Under the pieces are notes generated by a model. The model did not search any database and was not told the DNA's origin. It worked only from the letters and a program-made list of their open reading frames with translations. Positions 1 to 11,099 of a stretch of DNA of 64,000 nucleotides are shown here, in pieces; positions within the stretch are counted from its first letter, which is position 1; each line of letters starts with the position of its first letter. This DNA comes from Calliopum simillimum (taxonomy: Eukaryota; Arthropoda; Insecta; Diptera; Lauxaniidae): contig OX638372.1 of assembly GCA_951812925.1 (NCBI GenBank), forward strand, positions 55,364,028 to 55,428,027, read 5' to 3'. Made by a program: the position numbers and the translations under genes.

Positions 1-561
1 GTCAACGACATGAGAACACAAATGCGATAAAATGTATTTCAATAAAATTATTTGGAATTAATATTTTTATTAATTATAAAAATGTTGGCTGTTGCCGTCT
101 GGACGCCTGTGTTTCTCTGCCGCGGTGGCAGTTCATAAAAACGACTGTATCTTTATACTTCATACGCAGTTGGCTTAAAAATAACTCTTTAATTTTAATG
201 CAAAAAATTTTGGTTTCGTTGGGTTGGTTTGTGTGCGGCTACGGGAATTTTTCTTTCATTGTTTTTTCAACAAATTCAGTGATGATTACGCTTTGGTATT
301 TGTTGGTGATATTGCTGGTTTAGTTTTTGTATTTGTTTCTTAATTGTTATTACTAATGTTACAGAATTTACATTGGCTGACATCCTTAGGGTTTGTTTAG
401 TATTTATTTTATTACGGCACTATAGTTAATTTGGCCCACTATTGAGGCGTTAAGTAGTTGTTCGCACTTGCAATAATAAAGTTTTTTTTGTTGGTTATCT
501 TTATCAAACATCACAGAAAATATCACTCCAGCATACGTTTTTTTTTTTTCTATCAGGCCTG
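1..561. other. Non-coding, no gene seen
   Basis: AT-rich sequence without a credible open reading frame on either strand. It holds only short homopolymer runs, including a T run near 539-549. Probably intron or intergenic DNA; nothing else is supported. Confidence 0.5.
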
Positions 562-1097
562 AGATCGCCGCTAATGGGGTGTCTTACCTTGGGCTCATTG
601 AATCAAAAAAGTTTTTTGCTCAGATAAAAATTTTCCCAGAACCCCTCTCCCCTCCCCCTAATTAAATTTTTGGAGTATTTTAGAAACAATTTTTTCGAAT
701 AGACCTTGTTAGTTTTGTGAACTATTTACATATTATGGCCACACTCTTTAAAAGTGGTTTCCAACAATCAAAAAAGGTCAATTAGCAGGGGATGCGGGAA
801 TTGTCGTATGAAGAAAAACAAAGTTGCGACTCATTATGCCAACATTTTCTCAAGCATTCTCAAAGAGACCTTGATAGTTATTTGGACTCTTTACATGCTA
901 TAAAAAAATTCTCAAAAAAGGGTTTCTAAAATGCCCGCAAAAGGTAAAAAGGGGGATCAGTTGAATTGTTGTTGTTGGATCATTTTGACCAACTTTCTAA
1001 TCTAGTCATCAAGAATGTAGGAATTGATTTTAACAGACTTTTGGGCATATCAAGTTCACTCCAAAAAAGGGGTAAGACACCCCATTAGCGGCGATCT
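562..1097. mobile_element. Non-autonomous DNA transposon with 27-bp perfect TIRs
   Basis: A 536-bp segment is bounded by inverted repeats that start AGATCGCCGCTAATGGGGTG on the left and are matched exactly, as reverse complement, at 1071-1097 on the right, for 27 bases. The interior has no transposase frame. An exact long TIR around a short non-coding body is the form of a MITE. I could not identify a clear target-site duplication, so the superfamily is unknown; the GC-rich TIR contrasts with the AT-rich surroundings. Confidence 0.75.
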
Positions 1098-1387
1098 AAA
1101 ACCAGCTCTGCGAATCCATGATTATATTATCATAATGGTATGAAGAAACATATTTTGAGTTTAAGTTATCAATTACATCTTGCTATTCTATTTTTGAGAA
1201 ACATAATTTTTTCGTAGTCAGCTTTATATAGCGAGCTTGGAAGATTCTACTCAAAAATTTAAAAAGAAAAAAAAAAAAAAAATACATCCAAAAATAAAAA
1301 CATCCCATAAAATAAAATCCAATGAAAAGCATCCAATAAAAAAATGTCCAACATTCATTTTCCCTCAAAATAATTTAACTCAATTTT

Positions 1388-2126
1388 ATACCCTACACCC
1401 AGGGTATATTCACTTTATCCTTCCGTTAGTAACGCTGAGAAAGCGGCGTAGCAGATATAGAAAAGTATATATATTCTTAATCCTGATATAGCCATATCCG
1501 TCTGTCTGGCTGGCTTTTCTGGGAAAACTGACCAAGATAATTCAATGAAATTTGGTACACTGCCTCCGTTGTCAAAGTTAGCACGTGGGATTGAAATTGA
1601 GCGAAATCAGACAACTGACACGCCTACCGCCCATACAAAATATATTGAAAAGGCAACTTTAGGAGTATTTTTCACTACAATGCAACCGAATAACACATAA
1701 GTACTACGAATTGTAAGCGCAAGCTCTGAAAAAAACTGGGCGAATTCGGCTAAGAGGGCGTGGCACCCCCCATATGAGCAAAAGCTTCAAAACGCTATAC
1801 TGAAAGAGTTTTTTGAGATAACTAAATTTCACTCAAATGCTAAAGACTATAAATGCAAGCTCTGAACAAAAACTGGTTAAACTCGGACAAGAGAGCATGG
1901 CACATCCAATATTAGCAAAGGTTTCAAAATGCTACACTGAAAACGTTTTTTGAGACAATCCTTCTAAATTTCACACAGCTAATAGAACTATAAATGCATG
2001 CTCTGGATAAAAACTGGGTGAACTCGGACAAGAGGGCGTGGCACCTCCCATATAAGCAGAATTTTCAAAATACTGTAGTGTAGGGTATTTAATGTTTGGC
2101 CAGGCCAAAGAACACACCCTGACTAG
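1388..2126 (+). mobile_element. Helentron-type HINE (DINE-1-like), copy 1
   Basis: The element opens ATACCCTACACCCAGGGTAT and closes with a subterminal GTGTAGGGTAT (inverse of the opening), a TTGGCCAGGCCAA stem and a terminal CTAG, with no target duplication. Between them are a short microsatellite-like stretch (GTCTGTCTGGCTGGC) and about three tandem units of 120-140 bp, each with GGGCGTGGCAC, 'TATACTGAAAG', 'GAGATAA' and a 'CTCTGAACAAAAACTGG' segment. Subterminal inverted repeats, a core of tandem units, a microsatellite and a 3' hairpin before CTAG are the known anatomy of non-autonomous Helitron/Helentron elements in flies. Six near-full copies and several fragments of this family occur in the window. 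It encodes no protein and needs Rep-helicase supplied in trans (inference). Confidence 0.75.
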
Positions 2127-2305
2127 CTTACTTTTATTTTCGGCTTCAACACCGAAAAATCAAAGTTAAAATATTTGGTTCCGACTCCGGTAATACAACT
2201 TCCGTGCGTAACATTCCTACAATCTCATTTCATCTCATCTTTATTCTTATCCTGGTATGCATCGTCATTCTTATCTTTATACTCATCCCCTTCTTATATC
2301 CTCTC

Positions 2306-2712
2306 ATCTTTTCTCTTCTCATCTCATCTCATCTCATCTCATCTCATCTCATCTCATCTGATCTCATATCATCTCATCTCATTTCATTTCATCTCATCTC
2401 ATCTCATCTCATCTCATCTCATCTCATCTCATCTCATCTCATCTCATCTCATCTCATCTCATCTCATCTCATCTCATCTCATCTCATCTCATCTCATCTC
2501 ATCTCATCTCAGCTCATCTCATCTCATCTCATCTGATCTCATCTCATCTCATCTCATCTCATCTCATCTCATCTCATCTGATCTCATCTCATCTCATCTC
2601 ATCTCATCTCATCTCATCTCATCTCATCCCCTGTCATCTCATCTCACCTCATCCCATCTCATCTTATCCCCTGTCATCTCCTCTAAACTAATTTCATCTC
2701 ATTTTATCTCTC
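2306..2712. repeat. (CATCT)n pentanucleotide microsatellite
   Basis: About 400 bases of the 5-mer CATCT/ATCTC with few interruptions (for example CATCTG at several points, a GCTCATC near 2511, decay after about 2628). The array is open in more than one frame because the 15-base period gives a repeating five-residue peptide; this is not a gene. The pure core lies roughly at 2321-2627. Confidence 0.95.
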
Positions 2713-4089
2713 ATATTCCCATTAAATTTTCTGCTTTTCTTAAAACGTTTATTATACCCTGAGCAAAAATCGATTTTCTTAATTGCTAAAAGATTTAAGT
2801 CAAAACGCACGTTCATCCAATACCAACAGCTGAAATAAAGCTACAAAATTATTTATGCGCAAACATGCTAATTTCCATTTTAAACAAAATATTCCAGTGT
2901 TATACATCCTGCTCAATTGCAGCAAATTACAGGCATAGTAAAAAATAAATTAAATTTTCGAATAAAGTGAAATTTATTTTACAAATAAAATAAAAACAAC
3001 GTTGCCAATAACAACCACATGTGTGATATATTGCAAAAATTGTATTGTATTCTCAAACGAAATTTGTAAATGTATGTATGTATATCAATCGAGGATTTAT
3101 GTGGCAGTTAATTTTTTTTATGATTTCCCAATTTTTATGGTTGATTTGTCTTTATTTCTCATAACAAATTTATCACAAAAATAGAAAAAATTTAAAACTT
3201 CACATATTTTTCTTTTTTTAAACGAATTCAAATAGTAAAATGTTTTATCACAATGTCTACAAGTGAACACTATTTTATACGAGATCTGCCTGCTTTAAGT
3301 TCTTTTTACTCTACACCGAGCAAATTGTAATTTTATCAAAAAATCAGTTCACCTTCAGCACTTCTTCTTGTACACTCCAAATAAAACTGTGTGATATATT
3401 ACTGTGTAAAAAAGCAGACAGAATTGTGCAAAATTTTAACGATGCACATCTATGACTATCTTGTTTCGGAGTTAAATTTTAGTCAGTTTCTTCCAAATTT
3501 TACGCAGTAACAAATCTGAATAATAAAAGAGCTAAGAAACTATTTTTCATAAAGAAAACAAAGATTTCATTTTTGCCGGAATTAGGTGCATAATTTTGTA
3601 CGAATGAACGTTATTCCATGACTATCACGTAATTGGGAAAATAAAGGAGTTTCAATTTTCGAAAATAAACTATTGATGGTTGTAAAATAAACTAAAAATT
3701 TGTTTGTTACGTAATAAGTAAACTTTTTTAAATGGAGTGATGTAATTACGGCATATGATTTTCTCTTTCAAAGCTATAAATAATTATGTACAATGTGAAC
3801 AAATCTCTAAGAAATTTCAGAAATGCTAAGTATTTTTACTGCCGGAATAACGTGCATAAATTTGTGCAAGTGAACCTAATTCCGTGACTATTTTTATTTA
3901 GTTGCCTCCTTCATTTGTAATATGTATTTTCTTATGTTCTTTAAAGAAAAAAAAACATATTTTCAGAATTAAAGATAAATAAATTTTAAAACATATAAAA
4001 TGAAGAAACTTGATATTTTAGGTGGTTGTTTAAAGAAAACAAATCAAATTTTAAATTATCAACGCATAATTTTAGTCCGGAATTAGGGA
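2713..4089. other. Non-coding with a degenerate ~265-bp tandem repeat
   Basis: AT-rich, no coding. Four diverged blocks resembling CCGGAATTAGGTGCATAATT followed by 'TGTACGAATGAAC' and 'ATTCCATGACTAT' occur near 3425-3465, 3573-3632, 3841-3892 and 4077-4100, spaced about 150-270 bases apart. They look like an old tandem duplication or a decayed element with repeated units. Confidence 0.5.
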
Positions 4090-4345
4090 CAAATGCATTT
4101 TCCTTAACATATCGCAATTCGGTACATTAAACTTAAGTACATACGATATGGAATATTATGTCATGATATGAAATGTCTGTCATTTTGTTAAAAATGAATA
4201 AAATTGAGATCTGTTTTTACATTAAGTTTACTTGATGGTATAAAATTTATGGCATTAAGTTCAAAAGTGATATTGGTCAAATAACCGATTTTTATGGCAC
4301 ATAATCCTTATGCCGTTACTTCTGCCTCGTAATGGACTTTTTCCA
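4090..4345 (+). repeat. Diverged fragment of repeat family D
   Basis: The order of phrases 'AATAAAATTGAGATCTG', 'GTTTACTTGATGGT', 'GGTCAAATAACCGAT' and 'TTATGCC' matches the better preserved copies at 22450-23215 and, inverted, 44740-45411. This copy is shortened and diverged and has no coding frame. Confidence 0.5.
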
Positions 4346-4840
4346 CTTTCAAAAAAATCCATTCAATTAAAAGCAACAACATTTCAGAGAGCAACACGCT
4401 GATAACATACGAATCACGCTCGCCACTTCATTTCATCTCGCCAAATAAGCTTGCAAACGAAAAGCTATGCAAGAAAAGTATAATATCAACGTGTTGCAAT
4501 GAGAAAAATAAAAAAATATAACATTTGCATGCTCTTTATTTTGCTTTTGCTGTGATTCTCAACAAATTTATGCTAAAAGTTAAATATATGTAGTATGCTT
4601 GGAACTGCTGCTGAATGACGGCAAATTCATCTGATGAGGTTGACCTTGGTGGTTAGCGAAACTCATAACAAAAACCAGCCTTCCAAATTTTTTGTTTTTA
4701 AATTTTGTCTTGGTTATGTTATTTTGTTGGTGCTTACAAAACACTGAACGGTAAGCTCGTCCCAACAAGTCATCTGATCCATGCTTGTTGACAGCAAAAT
4801 ACTATCATTCTGAGTGAAATTTGATTGAATTAACCTAGTT
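4346..4840. other. Non-coding, no gene seen
   Basis: AT-rich unique-looking sequence between a family D relic and the second HINE. Short open frames are not protein-like. Nothing further is supported. Confidence 0.5.
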
Positions 4841-5733
4841 ATACCCTACACCCAGGGTATATTCACTTTGTCCTTCCGTTTGTAACGCAGAGAAGGAGGC
4901 GTGGCAGATGTAGAAAAGTATATATATTCTTGATCAGCGTCACCTCCTGAGTCGATATAGCCATGTCCGTCTGGCTGGCTGTGTGTTGAAATAAACTTTT
5001 TGGGAAAACTGAGCAAGATAACTCAATGAAATTTAATACACTGCCTCCATTGTCAAAGATAGCTCGGGGGATTGAAAATGAGCAAAATCGGTCAACGGAC
5101 ACGCCTACCGCCCATACAAAAAAATATATTCAAAATGCAATTTTAGGAGTATTTTTCACGACAATGCAACCAAAATACACATAAATACTACATATTGTAA
5201 GCGCAAGCTCTGAAAAGATAAACTGAGCGAATTCGGACAAGAGAGCGTGGCACTCCCATAGAAGCAAAAGCTTCAAAACGCTATACTGAAAGCGTTTTTT
5301 GACTCTGACACCAAGAAATATAAATGAAAGCTTTCAACAAAAATTGGGTGAAATCGGACAAGGGGGCGTGGCTCCTACCATATAAGCAAAAGTTTCAAAA
5401 TGCTATACTGAAAGAGTTTTTTGAGATAATCCAACCAAATTTCACTCAAATACTAAAGACTATAAATGCACGCTCTAAGCTAAAACTAGACGAAATCGGA
5501 CAAGAGGGCGTTGCACGTCCTATATAAGTAAGCCTTCAAAACGCTATACTGAAAACCAATTTTGAGATAATCCAACCAAATTGCACTCAGACACTAAAAA
5601 CTATAAATGCAAGCTTTGAACAAAAACTGGGTGAACTCGGACAAGAGGGCGTGGCACCTCCCATATAAGCAAAATTTTAAAAATACTGCAGTGTAGGGTA
5701 TTTATTTTTGGCCAGGCCAAAAGGCCTTACTAG
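4841..5733 (+). mobile_element. Helentron-type HINE, copy 2 (full length)
   Basis: The best preserved plus-strand copy. It starts ATACCCTACACCCAGGGTAT, then passes the segment reading GAAGGAGGCGTGGCAGATG and CACCTCCTGAGTCGATATAG. A short microsatellite-like stretch, GTCCGTCTGGCTGGCTGTG, follows near 4965. There are then four tandem units with GGGCGTGGC-like cores at about 5240, 5362, 5503 and 5646. The end has GTGTAGGGTAT, the GGCCAGGCC stem and CTAG at 5730-5733. At 893 bp it is longer than copy 1 through one more tandem unit. No protein is encoded. Confidence 0.8.
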
Positions 5734-8177
5734 TTTTTGTTTAGTGCTTGCTTTCAATATACTTGTAAGAAGGTAAATATAATGTCTTAAGAAAATAAAT
5801 TGCATGGGAATATAATTATGATCATATTTACTTTTGAAAAATTTTGTGAATTTTAAAGTATTCAGAGTGCAAAAAAACCGACACTCTTACGAGTTGTGTA
5901 AAAGATATTGTGAGGTTGTGCGTGGCTGTTCATCAGCTGTTGTTAACCAATGAAATTCAGGGGTTTAACTAATAGTTAATTTATGACTGAAAATAGTATG
6001 TGAATTTTTTCAGTTTTTTTATGAGTTTTCATTTTCGTATTTCTGAGAAAAGTCCTAAGGCATGACAAAATTCTTGCATACAAAAAAAAAAAAAAAAAAA
6101 AATCAATTTAATGTCGTTAACATAAAAATGAAATAAAATCTTATAAATAAATAAATGAAAAATGTAGAGAGCGGAAACACATGCCAGCCGCCAAAGCTCG
6201 TATAAAGCTGATGCAGAATTTTTTCCATACGACACGCATACTTACGTCTTTTTCCATTTCCCCATTTCTCTTAGATCATTGCATGTCGTCTCGATGGGTA
6301 CTGCTGGCGCAAGGACCTGTAGTCATCTTAAAAGAAAATAAAATGGAAAGGCAACAATGTTCAATAATTTATGTGCAATAGCATACATGTCCATACATAC
6401 ATACAAATGTACATACAAACAGTTTACTACATTCATACGTTGACATAAAATATTCTATTATAACAACAACAACAAAATGATAATGTAAACAATAACAATA
6501 ATAGCAACAACAATTCGATGTAACAATGTAGAAAATGTCCAGTGATATTCTCGTTCGTATAGCAAACATATTAAATTTGCACGCTTTGTTGACTTTCACT
6601 TTGAAATCATAAAAATTTTAAAATTAAATTTTCTAAAGAATTTCACATTTATCCTCATCATTAAATATGAAATTAAATTAATATTTCATTAAATTTCAAT
6701 TTAACTTGATGTATGGGCATTTCCATGGTGTCGAACGTGACCGTCGAACACATTTTAAGTAAAAAACAGGCAAAATAAAATGAATTTTTATGTTGACAAT
6801 AGGCTTAACTTATAGCTCTTAATTAGCCCTATATCTGGTGCTACGGTTAATTTGGACAATTTTTCGTTTTTCTGATAATTGCAAAAACCAAGTCGTTCGA
6901 ACGGGACAAAAACAAAAGTGTATTTTACGACCAGCAATTTAAACGCCGATTTCAGGAATACCTGTGGCAATATTTAAGAATATTTTGCTTAAAAATGGTT
7001 TTGATTTTACCCAAAAATGATTTCTGCTTTTTTTCTTAATTTAATTTTAACATAGTCGCACGGGACGTGTCGCATGGGAAATTTTTTTCCACCATACAAA
7101 TTGTAAATCGAAAATCTTACAAATAACCAGAATTTCCCTTATCTTGTGAAAGTGATGTGGCATTACCAATTTTTCCAAAGGATGATGTTTGTCCCAATCC
7201 ATTTTACATATGTATGTTCTAAATCTCATTATAATCTCTATGGTGATAAATTTTTTTATGGTTGTGACGTCGCCCATTTGCTCAGTGAACATTATTTGTC
7301 CCGGTGCTCCTTACGCATTCATCGAATTTCATTCATAAGCGTAAAAAATTTTCAGAAATATGATAAAGTGATTTTTGTGGGGGCGTGGTACCGCCATTTT
7401 TTCCATTTGTCCTAGTGCTTTTTGCATACATAAGTATGTACCAAATCTGTATGTTAAAAGATATGATGATTTAAGTTTTTGGCTCACGGTTTACTTTTTT
7501 GTGGAAATACTCATATGTATAAAATTTTTAGAATTCCGTTTTTAAGAATTTGCTTAATTTAACATCAATTTTCATTTGACGAAAATAAAGCAAATATTGA
7601 ATATTTTTTTTTTCGCAAAATTAACTTTAGCACCATTTCTGAGAAATTATATATAAAATTTTCCATTTCAATTTTTTATATATATTTTTTTTCCTTCTCA
7701 TACACTTTACGCTCGTCATGTCATGATGATTGCATTAAATATGATTGCGTCGTTTCCTTTTCCAGCATCTCCAGCGTTCGTAGTTAACGTTCTCAGCTCA
7801 ACATCAAGCATGAAATTAGATTTGATAGAACTGGTACGAGTCCTTCTAGACGTTGAGTTATGCGTTGGAAAAATGTCACAGTCGAGGAGTAAAAGGGCAT
7901 CATAAATAAAAGTCCTATTATCATCATCAGCAGCAGCATAAGATTTTATAAAATTCCTTAAAGTGTTTTCTAAATAATTCAATCAATTCAACAAAAGTAC
8001 ATTGGTATGATATTTAAAAGCCTTTTAAATGCCCTTTGAATGAAAATATGTGAAGCATACAATAAGTCTTCACGTGAAAAATTGTATGAATAGAAAAAGC
8101 AGGCAAGGTTTTTCTTTCCTGATGTAGTAATCAGAATAACAAATTTTTTTTAAAAATAATAAAATATAAAATAAAAA
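5734..8177. other. Non-coding stretch with small repeats
   Basis: 2.4 kb without a recognisable gene. It contains a poly-A run (6081-6103), a CAA/AAC-rich tract (6461-6515) and, at about 7045-7480, a diverged member of the GGGCGTGG-containing repeats (GGGGGCGTGGTACCGCCATT near 7380) that resembles 56040-56800. At 7716-7982 a minus-strand frame of 88 codons has less biased composition than its neighbours but matches no family I know. Confidence 0.45.
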
Positions 8178-8782
8178 CTGGTAAGTGTGTAACCTATGGG
8201 CTGGCCAAACATTAAATACCACATACTGCAGTATTTTGAAAATTTTGCTTATATGGGAGGTGCCACGCCCTCTTGTCCGAATTCACTCAGTTTTTGCTCA
8301 TAGCTTGCATTTAGAGTTCTTGGTCTCAGTAAAATTTAACTCTGTTATCTCCAAAAACCCTTTCAGTATAGCGTTTTGAAGCTTTTGCTTTTATGGGAGC
8401 TGCCACGCCCTCCGAATCCGTCCAGTTTTTGCTCAGAGTTCGCGCTTACAATAAGTAGTATTTATGTGCATTTTGGTTGCATTGTCGTGAAAAATACTCC
8501 TAAAGTTGCATTTTGATTATATTTTTTGTATGAGCGGTAGGCGTGTCCGTTGACCGATTTTGCTTATTTTCAATCCCTCGAGCTAACTTTTACGGGAAAG
8601 CCATCGTACCAAATTTCACTGAATTTTCTGGTAAGTTTTCCCGTAAAAAATGTTTCCACAGACATTCAGACACCCAGCCAACCAGCCACACTCAGGAAGT
8701 GACGCTGATCAAGAATATATATACTTTTCTATACCTGCCACGTCTCCTTCTCTGCATTACAAACGGAAGGGCAAAGTGAATA

Positions 8783-9944
8783 CGTGGGCTGCTATATATA
8801 TTTCTGGCCTAATAATGAAAATGTTAATATTTATCATCAAAAATGGTTTTATTGTTTTTCGAAATATTCTCCAGCATGATTTATACACTTTTGAATGCGC
8901 TCAAGCCAATTGTCGAAGCAGTTTTCCCATTCCTCTTGAGACACCTCCAAAACATGGTTTTCGAACGTTTCAACAGCATCTTCTGGCGACGAAAATCGTT
9001 GACCACGCATTTTTTTCTTGATATGCGGGAATGAAAAGAAGTCATTGGGTGCCAAGTCAGGGCTGTACGGCGGATGACGTTTTCGCCGGTCAAAAAGGCG
9101 CTGGTTTGAGCCGATGTGTGAGAGCTCGCATTGTCATGGTGAACAATGATTCGTCTTCTCTTGTTCGTTTTTCGAATTTCTCCGAAGACTTCAGGCAAAC
9201 AAATTGTAGTGTACCACTCAGAGTTGACCGTCCTACGCTCAAGCGGAACAGTCGCCACATGACCAGTTTTGCCGAAGAAACAGGCGACCATTTGCTTCGA
9301 AGCGCTTCTTCCACGAACAACTTTCGTTGGATTTGGCTCGTCTTCGAAGACCCACCCGGTCAAATGCTGTTTTGTTTCGGGCTCATACGCATATATCCAT
9401 GATTCGTCACCTGTGACGATCTTATAAACGTCGTTTGGAGCACCGCGATCGTATTTTTTCAACATTTCTTTGCACCAATCGATACGAGCCTTTTTTTGAG
9501 CGATTGCCAAATTTTGCGTGATCCAACGAGAACAAACCTTTTTTACGGCCAGGTGTTCATGCAATATCGAATGTATGCTGGTTGGATAAATGCCCAAAAA
9601 TGCCTCTATCTCACGGTATGTCACATGACGATCTTGTATTATCAGTTCACGCACGGCATCAATGTTCTCTGGCACAACGGCCGTTTTTGGACGATCTTCA
9701 CGGAATTCGTCTTTGAGCGAGCGTCGGCCACGATTGAATTCATTAAACCAGTTTTTCACAGTGCTATAGGATGGTTTGATTTTGATTTTTTCAAGTCACT
9801 GTAAACAACACAAATTATGGTCGTAAGTCAAAACGTTCTGAGTACGTTTATGCTAAAAAATGTCAAACTTTATTATGGTGTTGCCAGATTTTTAGCTATT
9901 GACATTAGTGTTGCCTAGGCCATAAATATAAATAGCAGCCTACA
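8783..9944 (-). mobile_element. Mariner element (irritans-like), copy 1
   Basis: Both sides carry TA (8781-8782 and 9945-9946), the mariner target duplication. The ends form inverted repeats: CGTGGGCTGCTATATATATT on the left and the reverse of GGCCATAAATATAAATAGCA on the right, about 28 bases with mismatches. Inside is a minus-strand transposase gene of the DD34D type, broken as described in the pseudogene entry. Length 1162 bp against about 1.25-1.3 kb for an intact mariner, consistent with small internal losses. Confidence 0.9.
8849..9780 (-). pseudogene. Mariner transposase, truncated and frameshifted
   Basis: The translated minus strand gives an almost complete mariner transposase, the enzyme that would cut and paste the element at TA sites. 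Recognisable in order are the second helix-turn-helix region (PENIDAVRELI, then HSILHEHLAVKK), first catalytic Asp in VTGDESWIYAYEP, KQMVACFFGKTGHVAT, second Asp in VHHDNASSH, third Asp in YSPDLAPNDFF, and the typical C-terminus ending GEYFEKQ. Two lesions kill it. The N-terminal 45-50 residues are missing: PSYSTVKNWF joins directly to 5' non-coding sequence near 9770. A small deletion around 9072-9080 removes a few residues after GENV and shifts the frame, so the third Asp is in another frame. The irritans-group assignment is by motif memory, not by search. Confidence 0.9.
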
Positions 9945-9965
9945 TATACCCCGGGTGTAAGGTAT

Positions 9966-10857
9966 AATAACACTTGAAAAGTATGTGAGGAGAAAGTTGA
10001 AAAAGCATTGGAGTTTTAAGCTACAAATTGCTTTGTGTATTTATAAGCCCATATTCAGACTAATTCTGTCGCATGGAATACTTGTTTGACAGAAAACTTC
10101 AAACAATCAACTATTTGACAATCAAAAATTCAAAAAATAGCAGGTGTTGGCGTCAACTTCCACATTGACGCTAAAGAATTGGCAGCAAAAAGTTTTGTCA
10201 CTCTGACGGGACCTGGTTATTGGAAATCAAAACTAAGCACAGGTATCTCGGAATTTTTTCGCGATTGCTTGCGTTTGCATTGATAACATTGTTCAGTTCT
10301 CGGTTCAATACCAAATACACACTGAAAAGAGTTCAACATTTTAATATCCGTGGGGTAAACCCTGGAGATATGGCTTTTATTTTGTTGAACTGCTATATTT
10401 TTATTTCTGCTAGCCGTTTATTTTCTTTTGTTCGGCTTAGAGTTTTTTGAAGTCATCGGTTCTTTTCTGACGTGATTTCAGGGTTTTCATAGAATTTTCT
10501 AAAACTTAAGCGAAAACCTCAAATTAATCAGGTTAAAATTTAAAGGAATCATTAAAAGCGCTACCTGAATAAATTTCTGCGATTCTGGAGTAACTGGACG
10601 TTTGAGCATTTCATGCAAAGGGAGAAATGGCACTCGAACCATAGCACCCTCACTAAGTGGGAGCCATTACTCCTTTTTGGTATATAGCGAAAAAAACACC
10701 ACGAAAAAAATAAACATGTTCACTAGCGCTCGTATTCATCCAAAAACGAAATCACAACCAATTCTGAAATCCTTTAACAAATACTCACTTGCCAGATGGA
10801 GAATTTTCGTGAAGAATCAATGCTCCGAGAGGAGATAAAGGGCTTCCGAAAAAACCA
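9966..10857. other. Non-coding, no gene seen
   Basis: Low-complexity to unique intron-like DNA. Open frames of about 76-78 codons at 10220 and 10602 look like chance: no conserved motif and no supporting splice or start context. Nothing else is supported. Confidence 0.45.
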
Positions 10858-11099
10858 ACATAGGAAATAACACCAGAAAAAATTTTGAAAATATAGCCAG
10901 AAAAATCTCAATACAAAGTTCTGGCGTTCTTTCCATAGTGTTTTACAAATAAATAAAGTTTTTGGAAAAAAAGCCAAAAATCCACTAGAAAATAAATTTT
11001 TGGCTTTATTAACAAAACAAATTGGAAATAACGCCAGAATTTTGTATGGAGATTTTTCTGGCTTTATTTCCAAAACATTTTCTAGCGGTATTTCCTATG
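10858..11099. repeat. Foldback MITE with GAAATAACGCCAGAA-type arms
   Basis: About 240 bases form an imperfect hairpin. The left arm begins CATAGGAAATAACACCAGAA and the right arm, reversed, begins CATAGGAAATACCGCTAGAA. They stay aligned for some 75-85 bases through 'AGCCAGAAAAATCTC' and 'TTCTGGCGTT'. Each arm contains the core (G)GAAATAACGCCAGAA two or three times. The core resembles the GAAATAACGCCCAAA units of the intron-3 array at 60412-61430. No coding. Confidence 0.65.

Larger units (their letters stand above)
8178..9965 (-). mobile_element. Helentron-type HINE, copy 3, split by mariner
   Basis: Minus-strand copy. Its 3' end (read here first) is CTGGTAAGTGTGTAACC, where CTAG has become CTGG, followed by a decayed GGCCAGGCC stem and GGTGCCACGCCC units at 8258 and 8398. 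The microsatellite is CCAGCCAACCAGCCAC near 8677. Its 5' end is interrupted at a TA inside GTGAATATACCCC: the part up to 8782 and the part from 9945 rejoin exactly when the 1162-bp mariner and one TA are removed. This dates the mariner as younger than the HINE. Confidence 0.75.

Noticed and set aside
2175..2762. 195-codon open frame rich in Ser-His-Leu-Ile
   Set aside because: It is the translation of a pentanucleotide microsatellite; a second frame is also open for the same reason.
9031..9402. Plus-strand frame of 123 codons over the first mariner
   Set aside because: Antisense shadow of the transposase gene.
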